Shown piece after piece: positions 33,541-42,907 of a stretch of 64,000 nt of DNA. The stretch is from Gammaproteobacteria bacterium (lineage in GTDB: Bacteria; Pseudomonadota; Gammaproteobacteria; Competibacterales; Competibacteraceae). Position 1 is the stretch's first letter, and every line of letters begins with the position of its first letter. The notes beneath the pieces are model-generated. The model ran no database searches. It saw only the letters and a program-made list of their open reading frames with translations, and was not told the DNA's origin. A program made the translations under genes and the position numbers. The stretch covers positions 1-64,000 of the forward strand of contig JACKMZ010000012.1 in assembly GCA_024235135.1 (NCBI GenBank), given 5' to 3'.

Positions 33541-36180
33541 ATGCTATTCCGTTCGCTTGGAGTGACATTCAACCGGTCTTGGTTGTTATTGCTATTGTTG
33601 GCCCTAGCGGGATGTGGCGGTGGCGGCGGTGGGGGCAACGATGACGATGACGACGGTAGCAATCCCGAGCCGACGCCGACGACCTTTACTCTCAGTGGCG
33701 CGATCGAGGCCGCCGACGGGAGCGCCGTCGATGGCGACGTCAACGACCCCATCGCGGAATACACGGCGAATGACGACATCAGTCAGGCGCAACTGATTCC
33801 CAATCCGGTGACTCTGGGCGGCTACGTTAACCGTCCGGGAGCGGGGCCCAGCGGCGCTTCCCAGGCGGCGGGCGATATCCAGGATTGGTACCGGATCAGT
33901 CTGGTGGCTGGCCAGACTATCACCCTATTCATAGCGGGCGACGGTTCGGTGAACGATCTGGATTTGGGCTTGTTCGATGCACAGGGCAATCTCCTGAATG
34001 CCTCGGCCAGCCAAGGCCAGACCGAGTCCTTGACGGTCGATCAGTCGGGAGAGTATCTGCTGGTGGTGGAAGTCTTCAGCGGCGCTTCCAATTATGTGCT
34101 GACGGTTGGACAGACTTCGTTGTCCTCCGCGGTGGGCATGCGCTTGAGCGATTCCTTTGTGCCGGGCGAGGTCGTCGCTCGTTTCAATCCGGAAATCGCC
34201 CCCACGGGCCTTGGGTTGGCGGCGCGCGCCACGGCTGTGGGCTTGGCCGCGAAGAACGGCGCTGAAGACCGCAATATGTTGCTGTCGCTGGAAGGCGTGC
34301 AACGGGCGGCCACTTACCAGGCGCTGGCGCTCATGAGCAGCGCCACGGACTCCGTTCTGCAGACGACCGATCCGAAACTGCAACTCAAACTCGATACCCT
34401 GCGCGTCGTAAAAGCCATGAACCGGCGAGACGATGTATTGGCGGCCGCGCCCAATTATCTGCGGCAGCCTTATCTGGTGCCCAACGACGAACTGTATCCC
34501 GCGCAATGGCATTATCCCTTGCTCAACTTGCCCCAGGCTTGGGATCTCAACACGGGCAGTGGGACCGTCGTGGCCGTGATCGATACCGGTGTGTTGCTCA
34601 GTCATCCCGATCTGCAAGGCCAACTGGTCGCGGGCTTTGATTTCATCAGTGATCCAACCAATGCCAACGATGGCGACGGTATCGATTCCGACCCGGATGA
34701 TCCAGGCGACAATTCCACGCCCGGCGGCAGCGGGTCGTTTCATGGCACCCACGTGGCCGGAACCGTCGCGGCGGCCACCGACAACACGCTGGGTGTCGCC
34801 GGCGTCGCTTTTAATGGTCGAATCATGCCGCTCCGCGTATTGGGGCAGCTTGGAGGCACCGACTACGATATCGAACAAGCATTGCGTTTCGCCGCGGGCT
34901 TGTCTAACGATTCCGGGACCTTGCCGGCTCAACGCGCCGATGTGGCCAACATGAGTCTCGGGGCTCCTGGTTTTTCCGAAACCTTTCAAACCGCCGTCAA
35001 CGAGGTTCGAGCGACCGGGTTGGTGTTGGTCGCGGCGGCGGGGAACGATGCCAGCGCCGTGCCCAGTTATCCGGCATCTTACAGTGGCGTGATTTCGGTC
35101 AGCGCGGTTGGCCTCGACAAGGCATTCGCGCCTTATTCCAATTTCGGTGCATTTGTCGATGTGGCGGCTCCGGGCGGCAATACGGCGCAGGACATCAATG
35201 GCGACGGCCAACCCGACGGCGTGCTCAGCACCCTGGCGAGCGGCAGCGGTTCCAATATCACGCCGGGTTACGGCCTGTTGCAGGGGACTTCCATGGCGGC
35301 CCCGCACATGGCGGGCGTGGTGGCGTTGATGCGTTCGGCCAATCCCGATTTGACTCCGCAGGACATCGACAATCTTCTGAGCAGTGGGACGATCACCGAG
35401 GATTTGGGTGCGTCGGGGCGGGACGATTATTTCGGTCAGGGTTTGATCAACGCCTATCAGGCGGTCGTGGCGGCGATCAATGCGGGCAACGGAACGCCGG
35501 TAGAGCCGCAACCGATACTCACCGTCAGTCCGGTTTCCCTGAATTTCGGCGTCAGCATGACCCGATTAAGTTTGACTGTGACCAACGGCGGCGGTGGGAC
35601 GCTCACGGTCGCCGTTCCCAGCGAGGATTCCGGCGGTTGGTTGACCATCACCCCAGAAGTGGATGGCAGTGGCTTAGGTAGCTATGCGGCCACGGTCGAC
35701 CGCAGTGGGCTCGCCGACGGTGTTTACACCGCGACCATCACGTTCGATTCCAATGCCGGCAGCACCCGGGTTTCCGTCATCATGCAGGTGTCCAACACGC
35801 TCAGCGCGGGTGATGTGGGACAGTTATATGTGGTGATTCTCGATACGGGAACCGGCGAGACCTTAACCAGCACAACGGCAACTCGGCAGGAAGATGGTCG
35901 TTATACCTATCAGGTCAGCGACATACCCGCCGGTACTTATGAGATCTTCGCCGGGACCGATTCCAATAACGATGGCTATATCTGTGATGCGGGCGAAGCC
36001 TGCGGAGCGTATCTGACCTTGGACGAACCGGCCGATCTCGTGGTGGGCGGTGATCGCACCGATTTGGATTTCACGAGCGGGTTCGCCGACAATCTGCCGG
36101 CCCTGGGGGCTAGCAGCGCCGACCAACCCGAATCGGGTTTTGCCCGCGGTATTGACCAGACCAAGGGCTTGGCGCGATGA
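33541..36180 (+). CDS. Subtilisin-like (S8) lipoprotein protease with prepeptidase domain
   Basis: The 879-residue product starts at ATG 33541; a longer frame back to 33352 is not supported. The lipobox ALAGC puts the lipidated cysteine at C25, followed by a Gly-rich, Asp-rich tether (GGGGGGGNDDDDD). A PPC-like beta domain (about 85-190) precedes a linker and the S8 catalytic domain (about 335-615) with D348 (VIDTG), H401 (HGTHVAGT) and S584 (GTSMAAPH). C-terminal beta domains (about 640-840) follow. It is predicted to be an outer-membrane-anchored or surface protease acting on unknown proteins. It is flanked by a lipoprotein gene upstream and a PrcB-like gene overlapping its stop (ATGA). Confidence 0.92.
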   Translation: MLFRSLGVTFNRSWLLLLLLALAGCGGGGGGGNDDDDDGSNPEPTPTTFTLSGAIEAADGSAVDGDVNDPIAEYTANDDISQAQLIPNPVTLGGYVNRPGAGPSGASQAAGDIQDWYRISLVAGQTITLFIAGDGSVNDLDLGLFDAQGNLLNASASQGQTESLTVDQSGEYLLVVEVFSGASNYVLTVGQTSLSSAVGMRLSDSFVPGEVVARFNPEIAPTGLGLAARATAVGLAAKNGAEDRNMLLSLEGVQRAATYQALALMSSATDSVLQTTDPKLQLKLDTLRVVKAMNRRDDVLAAAPNYLRQPYLVPNDELYPAQWHYPLLNLPQAWDLNTGSGTVVAVIDTGVLLSHPDLQGQLVAGFDFISDPTNANDGDGIDSDPDDPGDNSTPGGSGSFHGTHVAGTVAAATDNTLGVAGVAFNGRIMPLRVLGQLGGTDYDIEQALRFAAGLSNDSGTLPAQRADVANMSLGAPGFSETFQTAVNEVRATGLVLVAAAGNDASAVPSYPASYSGVISVSAVGLDKAFAPYSNFGAFVDVAAPGGNTAQDINGDGQPDGVLSTLASGSGSNITPGYGLLQGTSMAAPHMAGVVALMRSANPDLTPQDIDNLLSSGTITEDLGASGRDDYFGQGLINAYQAVVAAINAGNGTPVEPQPILTVSPVSLNFGVSMTRLSLTVTNGGGGTLTVAVPSEDSGGWLTITPEVDGSGLGSYAATVDRSGLADGVYTATITFDSNAGSTRVSVIMQVSNTLSAGDVGQLYVVILDTGTGETLTSTTATRQEDGRYTYQVSDIPAGTYEIFAGTDSNNDGYICDAGEACGAYLTLDEPADLVVGGDRTDLDFTSGFADNLPALGASSADQPESGFARGIDQTKGLAR

Positions 36181-36686
36181 CTGGCCGTCGTCGGCTATGG
36201 CCGCTGGTGCTGGCGTGTCTGGTGGGATGTACCCCATCCCAAGGCGCGGACCCCGATGGAGCGTCGGGCCAACAGACGACGCTGCGCGCCGACGTGCTGT
36301 TTAGCGATACTTATTGCGGCAGTGCCGCGGTATACCCCAAGGTCGCTTGGCTCGGTTCGACGGCGGCATTGAATCAGGTGTTCGATCGCTTCGATCGATC
36401 GCCTGGCGCAACCCCCGCTGTGGATTTTAGCCGTCAAGCGGTGTTGTTCATCGCCATGGGTCAGCGGCCGACGGCGGGGTACGCGCTGGACTTTGCTAAT
36501 GGGCGCGTTCAGCGTCAGGGCGAAACCCTGGAAGTGCGCCTGGGATGGCGGGAACCACCGGCGGGGTACCGGTTGGCGCAGGTCGTTACCACACCGTGCC
36601 TGCTCATTGAAATACCCGCCGTTTCCTTTTCTGCCCTGCGGGTCGTGGATCAGTCCGGGCAGGTCCGATTGACCGGCCGCCGCTGA
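36177..36686 (+). CDS. PrcB-type lipoprotein, possible protease partner
   Basis: The 169-residue product begins with a lipoprotein signal (lipobox CLVGC, C18). The C-terminal half matches the PrcB_C-like domain: FIAMGQRPTAGYAL (about 90-103), LEVRLGWREPPAGY and PCLLIEIP. In the Treponema PrcAB dentilisin complex, PrcB is an accessory to a subtilisin-like protease. Here the gene overlaps the S8 protease stop by four bases (ATGA), so a protease-partner role is a reasonable inference. Mature-region cysteines are at about 47 and 141. Confidence 0.8.
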   Translation: MTGRRRLWPLVLACLVGCTPSQGADPDGASGQQTTLRADVLFSDTYCGSAAVYPKVAWLGSTAALNQVFDRFDRSPGATPAVDFSRQAVLFIAMGQRPTAGYALDFANGRVQRQGETLEVRLGWREPPAGYRLAQVVTTPCLLIEIPAVSFSALRVVDQSGQVRLTGRR

Positions 36687-36723
36687 ATTTTAGTCTTTAA
36701 CCGCCCGGCGTTCTCCAACGGAA

Positions 36724-37836
36724 TTAATCGTCGGGCGGGAGCAGCGTATCGGCCAAATCCTCGGGTAGCAAAGACGCCAGCCTTTGATTCAGGGTCAGCG
36801 GATCGCTGGCGCGCAGGGTGAAATGGCCGACCTTGCGACCCGGCCGGGGGGGTTTCCCGTAGTCGTGGTAATGAGCGTCGGCCACGGCGAGAACGGTCGG
36901 GCGATCGGCCATTTCTCCCAGGCAATTGACCATGGCCGAACAACCGATCGTGTCCGTCGAGCCCAGCGGGAAGCCAAATCCGGCGCGCAAATGATTCTCG
37001 AATTGACTGGTTGCGGCGCCTTCTATCGTCCAGTGTCCGGAATTGTGCACGCGGGGCGCCATTTCGTTGGCCAGCAAGCGGCCGTTCACCACGAAGAACT
37101 CGATGGCCAGCAGGCCGATATAATCCAGGCGCTGCAACACGCGCGTGGCGTAATCCCTGGCCTGCTCTTGCAAGCCGGAATCCTGGCAGGGCGCATGTGA
37201 CCAGCGCAGAACGCCTTGCCGGTGAATATTGCGTACCAGCGGGTAGAATGCCGTGTGACCTTGCGCGTCCTGGAGCGCCAGGATGGACACCTCCTGCTCG
37301 AAGGGTACGAAACCTTCCAGAATCAGGGGAATGTCCCCGGCCAGATCGTCCCAGGCCGGGGTGATGTCAGCGGCCGCTTTCAGCAGCCGTTGTCCCTTGC
37401 CGTCGTACCCGAAACGACGGGTTTTCAGAATCGCGGGCAGACCCGTCGTGTCAGCGGCCGCTTGCAGTTCGGCGAGTGTGTCGACGGCGCTGAAGGGTGG
37501 CGTTGCGATGCCCAGTTCACGAAACAGGTTTTTTTCCGCCAACCGGTCCTGAGCGATTTCCAGCGCAAGAGGCGGTGGAAAAACCGGAATGTGGCGGACC
37601 AGCGCACGCGCCGTGGACGCTGGGACGTTCTCGAAGTCGAAGGTCACTCGGTCCACCCGTTGGGCCAACTGGCTCAGACAGGCCGGATCGTCGTAAGCGC
37701 CTTGCAGCAGTTCGGCGACCTGTCCGGCGCAGGCATCCGGGGCGGGGTCCAGCACGGTGCAGCGCAGTCCCAACGGATAGGCCGCCAGCGCCAGCATGCG
37801 CGCCAGTTGCCCGCCGCCGACGATACCGACTCTCAT
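36724..37836 (-). CDS. purK: 5-(carboxyamino)imidazole ribonucleotide synthase PurK
   Basis: The 370-residue ATP-grasp enzyme carboxylates AIR to N5-CAIR using ATP and bicarbonate in purine biosynthesis. Family features: VGIVGGGQLARMLALAAYPLG at the N-terminus, VDRVTFDFENVP near residues 65-76, the ATP-grasp LKTRRFGYDGKGQ near 136-148, and ANEMAPRVHNSGHWTIEGA near 253-271. The ATG overlaps the end of purE by four bases, the usual purEK arrangement. It is convergent with the PrcB-like gene. Confidence 0.96.
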   Translation of the reverse strand: MRVGIVGGGQLARMLALAAYPLGLRCTVLDPAPDACAGQVAELLQGAYDDPACLSQLAQRVDRVTFDFENVPASTARALVRHIPVFPPPLALEIAQDRLAEKNLFRELGIATPPFSAVDTLAELQAAADTTGLPAILKTRRFGYDGKGQRLLKAAADITPAWDDLAGDIPLILEGFVPFEQEVSILALQDAQGHTAFYPLVRNIHRQGVLRWSHAPCQDSGLQEQARDYATRVLQRLDYIGLLAIEFFVVNGRLLANEMAPRVHNSGHWTIEGAATSQFENHLRAGFGFPLGSTDTIGCSAMVNCLGEMADRPTVLAVADAHYHDYGKPPRPGRKVGHFTLRASDPLTLNQRLASLLPEDLADTLLPPDD

Positions 37837-38327
37837 TCGGGCCGCCGTGGATCGGGTTGGCTCAATACCTGCTCGGTTTGCGTCGCGCGGTAGGCTTTCA
37901 GGGCGGCGCGGATGGCGGAGTATTTGTTGCCCAGCAGGCTGGCCGCCAAGAGCGCGGCGTTCACCGCGCCAGCCCGGCCGATCGCCAGGGTGCCGACCGG
38001 AATGCCGGCTGGCATCTGTACAATGGAGAGCAGCGAGTCCACGCCGTTCAGTGCTTGAGACTGGACCGGGACGCCCAACACCGGCAAACAGGTTTTGGCG
38101 GCCACCATGCCGGGTAAGTGGGCGGCGCCCCCCGCCCCGGCGATGATGACTTCCAGACCGCGTGTTTCCGCGCTGGCGGCGTAGTCGAACAGCAGATCAG
38201 GCGTGCGGTGGGCCGATACGACCTGGACTTCGTAGGGAATGTGCAGTTTATCCAGCGTCGTTGCCGTGTGCTCCAAGGTGCTCCAGTCGGAGCGGGAACC
38301 CATGATCACACCCACTAATGTATTCAT
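37833..38327 (-). CDS. purE: N5-CAIR mutase PurE
   Basis: The 164-residue enzyme converts N5-CAIR to CAIR, working with PurK. Motifs: VIMGSRSDW (about 7-15), VSAHRTPDLLFDYA (about 41-54) with the active-site His, and AGAGGAAHLPGMVAA near 69-83. ATG at 38327 is used; a GTG one codon upstream is also in frame. It overlaps purK by four bases. Confidence 0.96.
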   Translation of the reverse strand: MNTLVGVIMGSRSDWSTLEHTATTLDKLHIPYEVQVVSAHRTPDLLFDYAASAETRGLEVIIAGAGGAAHLPGMVAAKTCLPVLGVPVQSQALNGVDSLLSIVQMPAGIPVGTLAIGRAGAVNAALLAASLLGNKYSAIRAALKAYRATQTEQVLSQPDPRRPE

Positions 38328-38341
38328 CACCGTGTTCCGGT

Positions 38342-38716
38342 TCAGCGTGGCAAATTGACGGTCATCTCCCGTCCGCCGTAACCGTGGACCGAGTCGCGGG
38401 CGCGCACGGTCACTTGCTCGATGCCGGGCGCGATCCGTACGCCAGTCAGGCGGCGGGAGAACGGTTGTTCGTTCTCATGGGGATGAAGTAATTCTCGCGT
38501 GCCCAGTACGCGACCGTCCGGGCCGAGTACCTGCCATTGATCGGCGTAATGATTCCAGCCCTCGTCGGCATGCTGTACGGTCACGTCGAAGCGGAAGGCG
38601 CCGCCGGTAGCGGTCACCTGGACGTCCAGCACATCCGCTTCCCCAGCCAGAGCCGCCTGCCCGCAGAGCAGGCTCGACAGCACGATCCAGCGCGGACCCG
38701 TCAATCGATGTTCCAT
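38342..38716 (-). CDS. Secreted small protein of unknown function
   Basis: The 124-residue product has an N-terminal signal (RWIVLSSLLCGQAALAGE) and an all-beta mature region (VLDVQVTATGGAFRFDVTVQHADEG ... VHGYGGREMTVNLP), resembling a single Ig-like or fibronectin-type fold. No catalytic residues are seen. It lies seven bases downstream of the zinc-finger gene and 11 bases upstream of purE, so it may belong to one transcript with both. Function unknown. Confidence 0.65.
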   Translation of the reverse strand: MEHRLTGPRWIVLSSLLCGQAALAGEADVLDVQVTATGGAFRFDVTVQHADEGWNHYADQWQVLGPDGRVLGTRELLHPHENEQPFSRRLTGVRIAPGIEQVTVRARDSVHGYGGREMTVNLPR

Positions 38717-38723
38717 CGCATCC

Positions 38724-38921
38724 TCAGTCCTTCAGGATGAATTCGGCGCCGCAGTAGGGACATTTCGCGTGTCCCGTTTCTTCTATGGGCAGATAGACCT
38801 TGGGATGGGAATTCCACAGTGTCATGCCGGGCATGGGGCAGGACAGGGGAATATCAGCCTGGGTGACTTCGTAGCATTTCTCGGCGTTGGGGGCCGTTTC
38901 GGGGTTCGCTGATTGAGCCAT
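38724..38921 (-). CDS. Small zinc-finger domain protein (zf-CHCC type)
   Basis: The 65-residue protein carries CPYCGAEFIL near its C-terminus, a histidine in LWNSHPKVYLP and a cysteine in LSCPMPGMTL, together giving the CHCC-type zinc site. The same domain family is found next to ilvE or waa genes in many proteobacteria and in a mitochondrial complex I accessory subunit. The bacterial role is unknown. The gene is 45 bases downstream of ilvE. Confidence 0.88.
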   Translation of the reverse strand: MAQSANPETAPNAEKCYEVTQADIPLSCPMPGMTLWNSHPKVYLPIEETGHAKCPYCGAEFILKD

Positions 38922-38966
38922 GGTCAGTCTTCGTCTTAACGAATCAGTAGCATCGAAACCGGCTTT

Positions 38967-39890
38967 TTACACCGCCGTCAGCCATTCAGGATACTGTTCC
39001 CGACGACCATAGACCTGGTCGAAGTACAAGCTTTGCAGGCGTTCGGTAATCGGGCCGCGTCGCCCGCTGCCGATAATGCGTCCATCCACCTCGCGTATTG
39101 GAGTGACTTCGGCGGCCGTGCCGGTAAAGAATGCCTCGTCGGCGATATACACTTCGTCGCGGGTCATGCGTTTTTCCCGCACGGCGATGCCCAGGTCGGC
39201 GGCAAAGCGCATGATGGTGTCACGGGTGATGCCTTCCAACGCGGAAGTCAGATCCGGGGTGAACAACACGCCATCGCGTACGATGAAGATGTTTTCGCCA
39301 CTGCCCTCGGCGACGTAACCTTCCCTATCCAATAACAGGGCTTCCTCGTAGCCATCACGCAAGGCTTCCTGCAGGGCCAGCATGGAGTTCATATAGTTGC
39401 CGTTGGCCTTGGCCTTGCACATGGTGATATTGACATGGTGGCGGGTAAAGGAAGACGTTTTGATGCGTATGCCCCGGACCATGTTCTCGGCGCCCAGATA
39501 GCTGCCCCATTCCCAGGCGGCGATGATCACATGCACGCTGAGGTTGTCGGCGCGCAACCCCATGCCTTCGGACCCGTAAAAACACATGGGACGAAGGTAG
39601 GCGCTGTTCAGATCGTTGTCCCGCACGGCCGCGCGACAAGCGGCATTGATCGTTGCTTTGTCGAAGGGCATGGGCATGCCCAGGATATGCGCCGAGCGAA
39701 ACAAACGGTCGGTGTGTTCCTGGAGACGGAAGATCATCGCGCCGCGTTCGGTATGATAGGCGCGCACGCCTTCGAAAACGCCCATGCCGTAGTGCAGGGT
39801 GTGGGTCAGCACATGGGTTTTGGCTTCACGCCAGGGCACCATTTCACCATCAAACCAAATAAGACCATCACGATCATCCATCGTCGTCAT
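38967..39890 (-). CDS. ilvE: Branched-chain amino acid aminotransferase
   Basis: The 307-residue class IV PLP enzyme performs the last step of Leu, Ile and Val synthesis. Present are HTLHYGMGVFEGVRAY (about 31-46), KAKANGNYMNSMLA near 160 with the PLP lysine, EGYVAEGSGENIF (about 193-205) and EALLLDREG. ATG 39890 follows GGAG with good spacing. It lies upstream of the zinc-finger gene and downstream of glnE on the same strand with a 93-base gap. Confidence 0.96.
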   Translation of the reverse strand: MTTMDDRDGLIWFDGEMVPWREAKTHVLTHTLHYGMGVFEGVRAYHTERGAMIFRLQEHTDRLFRSAHILGMPMPFDKATINAACRAAVRDNDLNSAYLRPMCFYGSEGMGLRADNLSVHVIIAAWEWGSYLGAENMVRGIRIKTSSFTRHHVNITMCKAKANGNYMNSMLALQEALRDGYEEALLLDREGYVAEGSGENIFIVRDGVLFTPDLTSALEGITRDTIMRFAADLGIAVREKRMTRDEVYIADEAFFTGTAAEVTPIREVDGRIIGSGRRGPITERLQSLYFDQVYGRREQYPEWLTAV

Positions 39891-39983
39891 GCAGGTTTCT
39901 CCTCAACGAACCGTATGAGCAATAATCAAGCGGCAAACGCCGCGCCCGTTGCGCGCAGTGTGGCGGACAGCGACCGATCGGCG

Positions 39984-42878
39984 TCAGGGGGAATCTTCCA
40001 TGATCCGGCGCCAGATTTGCAGCACGGCCTCGCGATAGATTCGCACGCTTTCTGGAGGGACTAGGCCGGGTTGATCCTGTAGCGTTTGGCGATGGACCCA
40101 ACGTCGTAGCCCACGGTAGGCATCGCGCAGGGTGTTCGCTTGCGTCGAGGTGAAAACGCCGCACTCCTCCAAACCATCCAACTGCCGAATGTTATCAGTA
40201 TAAGTCAGCAACTGGGGATACCGATGCGCATGCGCCAACACCGCATATTGCACCATAAATTCGATGTCCGCGATACCGCCCGGGTCCTGTTTGAGATTGA
40301 AGATGTCACTTTGCTGCGAGCCGAGTTCCGTGCGCATGCGCTGGCGCATTTCCCGAACTTCGCCGCATAAGGCGACCGGGTCGCGGACCCGCCCCAATAC
40401 TTCCCGGCGCAGGGTCGCGAAACGTTCGGTCAGTTCCGGCGGACCGGCCACCACGCGGGCGCGCACCAGGGCTTGATGCTCCCACGTCCAGGCTTGATGG
40501 CGTTGGTATTCGGCGAAGGCTTCCATGCTGCTGACAAGCAGACCCGCTCGCCCACTGGGCCGCAAACGGGTATCGACTTCGTAAAGGTCGCCGGCCGGCG
40601 TGCGGATGGTCAACAGATGCATGATCCGTTGTACCACCTTGGCGAAAAACGAAGGATTGTCGATCTGTTTGCGGCCATCGGTGTACTGGTTGTCTCCGAC
40701 GCTGTCGTGCAGGAACACCAGGTCCAAATCCGAGCCGTAATTCAATTCGATTCCGCCCAGCTTGCCGTAGGCGACGATGGCGAAACGCGCTGTACGTTCC
40801 TGGCCATCCACCCGGCACCGGGGTTGTCCGAAACGGGCTTGCAAGCCCGTCCAGGCTATGTCGAGAACACGCCGTAACAGGATTTCGGCGATCTCGGTCA
40901 GATGATCGCTGACCACCATGAGTGGCATCGCATCGCTGACGTCGGCGGCGGCGACCCGCAAAACATAGATGTGCTTGAAATGACGCAGCGCATCCATCAA
41001 CTGTTCCGTATCGGCGGTGGGCGCGCGGGTCAGATAGTGTCCCAGCTCCGTACCCAGACTGTGGCGATCCGGTGGGTGATACAGCGTTTCGGGGTCCAGC
41101 AGTTCATCCAGCAGCAAGGGATAACGGCTTAAATAACGGCTGATCCAGCTACTGGCGGTACACAGCTTGACCAATTGTGCGAGGGCTTGGGGCTTTTCGA
41201 TTAGCAGCGCCAAATAGACCGAGCGCCGAGCGATCGTTTCCAGTAGACGTAAAAGGCGGTCCAGGACCACATCCGAGGTTGGGTCGTTGCTGAGGGCGGT
41301 CAGCACCATGGGGATAAGGGTATCCATGCGTTCCCGACCCCGCTGACTCAGGGAACGATAAGTGGGGCCTTCCTTAAAGGTCGACAACTGGTGCCGGACG
41401 GAATCAGGCTTGGGAAAACCCTGTTCTACCAGACACGGCAGTGCGTGTTCCACGTCGGCGATGCCGCTCCACAGGGTGGCGAAATCCAGGTGCGCGCTAA
41501 CTGTCGCGTTCTGCGGGGTTGCGAAAACCTGGGAAAACTGATCGCTGACGTAATGGGTATGGAATTCCAGCGCCTGGATGAAAGCCGGCCAGTCGGCAAA
41601 GCCCATAGTCCAGGCCAAGCGCAGTTGATTCAGGGAATCGTCCGGCAGTTGATGAGTTTGCTGATCCGATCGGGCTTGTAGCCGGTTTTCCACCCGTCGC
41701 AGAAACTCATAGGCCTGACTCAGGCCGGTCGCCTCTTCCTCGGGCATGCGCCCGCTGGCGCCCAGGTAGGATAATATGGGCAACAGGCTGCGCCCTCGCA
41801 AAGCCTGTTCGCGACCGCCATAAACTAATTGGAAGGCTTGGCCGATGAATTCGATTTCACGGATGCCGCCCGGCCCCAGCTTGACATTGTGGTGCATACC
41901 TTTGCGTTCCACTTCACGGCTGATCAGAGTCTTCATGGTACGCAGGGACTCGAAGGCGCTGTAATCGAGATAACGCCGATAAATGAAGGGATGCAGACGG
42001 GTCAGCAGAGCCTCCCCGGCCTGGCGATCACCGGCGCAGGCCCGCGCCTTGATCAGGGCATAGCGTTCCCAATCGCGGCCATGGGTCTGATAGTATTCTT
42101 CGAGCGCGTCGAAATGCATGACCAGCGGCCCTGAGTTGCCGAAGGGGCGCAGGCGCATGTCCACCCGGTAGACAAAACCGTCGGCGGTATGCTCGCTGAG
42201 CACTTTGATCAAGCGTTGCCCCAGACGCCGAAAGTACTCCTCGTTGCTCAGAGGCCGGGGACCATCGGTTTGTCCGTTGCTGGGATAAGCGAATATCAGA
42301 TCGATATCCGAGGAGAAATTCAGCTCCCCGCCCCCCAATTTGCCCATGCCCAACACGACCAGTTGCTGCTCATGGCCTTGCGGGTCACGCGCCCTGCCGA
42401 ACCGTTGACAATGCCATTCATGGAGTTTCGACAGCGCGTTCTGCAGGGCGGCGTCGGCCACTTCGCTCAAGGCCGAGAGAGTTTCCTGCAGGGTGGCGAT
42501 TCCCGCCAGATCGCGCCAGGCGATCCGCGCCATTTCCCGATAACGGAAGCGGCGTAAGGCCACCATCAGCGCCGACTCGTCGGCAACATCCCGTATCTGT
42601 TCCGCCAGGCGGTCAATTTTGCTGCCGAGGGGTTCCGCCGCCGCCTCCATGACGCCATTTTCCAACAGCGTTTGCGGGAGTTGCGGGTCCCGTTGGCACA
42701 GTCGGGCCACGAAGTCGCTGGCGGCCCATACCCACAACAGGGCTTGTACGGTGGCCGGGTCATCGGGGATAGTCGCCTGTGCGGCCCCAGCCGATTCGAC
42801 AAACTGGTGCCAGCGGTCCTCTACTTCAGCCCGCAATGCCGGCGGCAGCGAGGCCACGGCGCGCTGATAATCGCTCAT
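39984..42878 (-). CDS. glnE: Bifunctional glutamine synthetase adenylyltransferase/removase
   Basis: The 964-residue enzyme adenylylates or deadenylylates glutamine synthetase in response to PII. Two nucleotidyltransferase domains are visible: GGGELNFSSDIDLIFAYP in the N-terminal half (deadenylylation) and GGIELNYGSDLDLVFLHD in the C-terminal half (adenylylation). ATG at 42878 (MSDYQRAVASLPP) gives the usual N-terminus; an upstream frame from 43004 is unsupported. Length agrees with GlnE. It follows the DUF945 gene by 29 bases. Confidence 0.95.
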   Translation of the reverse strand: MSDYQRAVASLPPALRAEVEDRWHQFVESAGAAQATIPDDPATVQALLWVWAASDFVARLCQRDPQLPQTLLENGVMEAAAEPLGSKIDRLAEQIRDVADESALMVALRRFRYREMARIAWRDLAGIATLQETLSALSEVADAALQNALSKLHEWHCQRFGRARDPQGHEQQLVVLGMGKLGGGELNFSSDIDLIFAYPSNGQTDGPRPLSNEEYFRRLGQRLIKVLSEHTADGFVYRVDMRLRPFGNSGPLVMHFDALEEYYQTHGRDWERYALIKARACAGDRQAGEALLTRLHPFIYRRYLDYSAFESLRTMKTLISREVERKGMHHNVKLGPGGIREIEFIGQAFQLVYGGREQALRGRSLLPILSYLGASGRMPEEEATGLSQAYEFLRRVENRLQARSDQQTHQLPDDSLNQLRLAWTMGFADWPAFIQALEFHTHYVSDQFSQVFATPQNATVSAHLDFATLWSGIADVEHALPCLVEQGFPKPDSVRHQLSTFKEGPTYRSLSQRGRERMDTLIPMVLTALSNDPTSDVVLDRLLRLLETIARRSVYLALLIEKPQALAQLVKLCTASSWISRYLSRYPLLLDELLDPETLYHPPDRHSLGTELGHYLTRAPTADTEQLMDALRHFKHIYVLRVAAADVSDAMPLMVVSDHLTEIAEILLRRVLDIAWTGLQARFGQPRCRVDGQERTARFAIVAYGKLGGIELNYGSDLDLVFLHDSVGDNQYTDGRKQIDNPSFFAKVVQRIMHLLTIRTPAGDLYEVDTRLRPSGRAGLLVSSMEAFAEYQRHQAWTWEHQALVRARVVAGPPELTERFATLRREVLGRVRDPVALCGEVREMRQRMRTELGSQQSDIFNLKQDPGGIADIEFMVQYAVLAHAHRYPQLLTYTDNIRQLDGLEECGVFTSTQANTLRDAYRGLRRWVHRQTLQDQPGLVPPESVRIYREAVLQIWRRIMEDSP

Positions 42879-42907
42879 CCCATTCGCTATGACTCTGTTT
42901 ATGTTAC

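Noticed and set aside
33925..35511. Long minus-strand frame (528 codons) opposite the S8 protease
   Set aside because: The plus strand encodes the complete protease with all catalytic residues; the antisense product is Arg/His/Gln-rich and has no family features.
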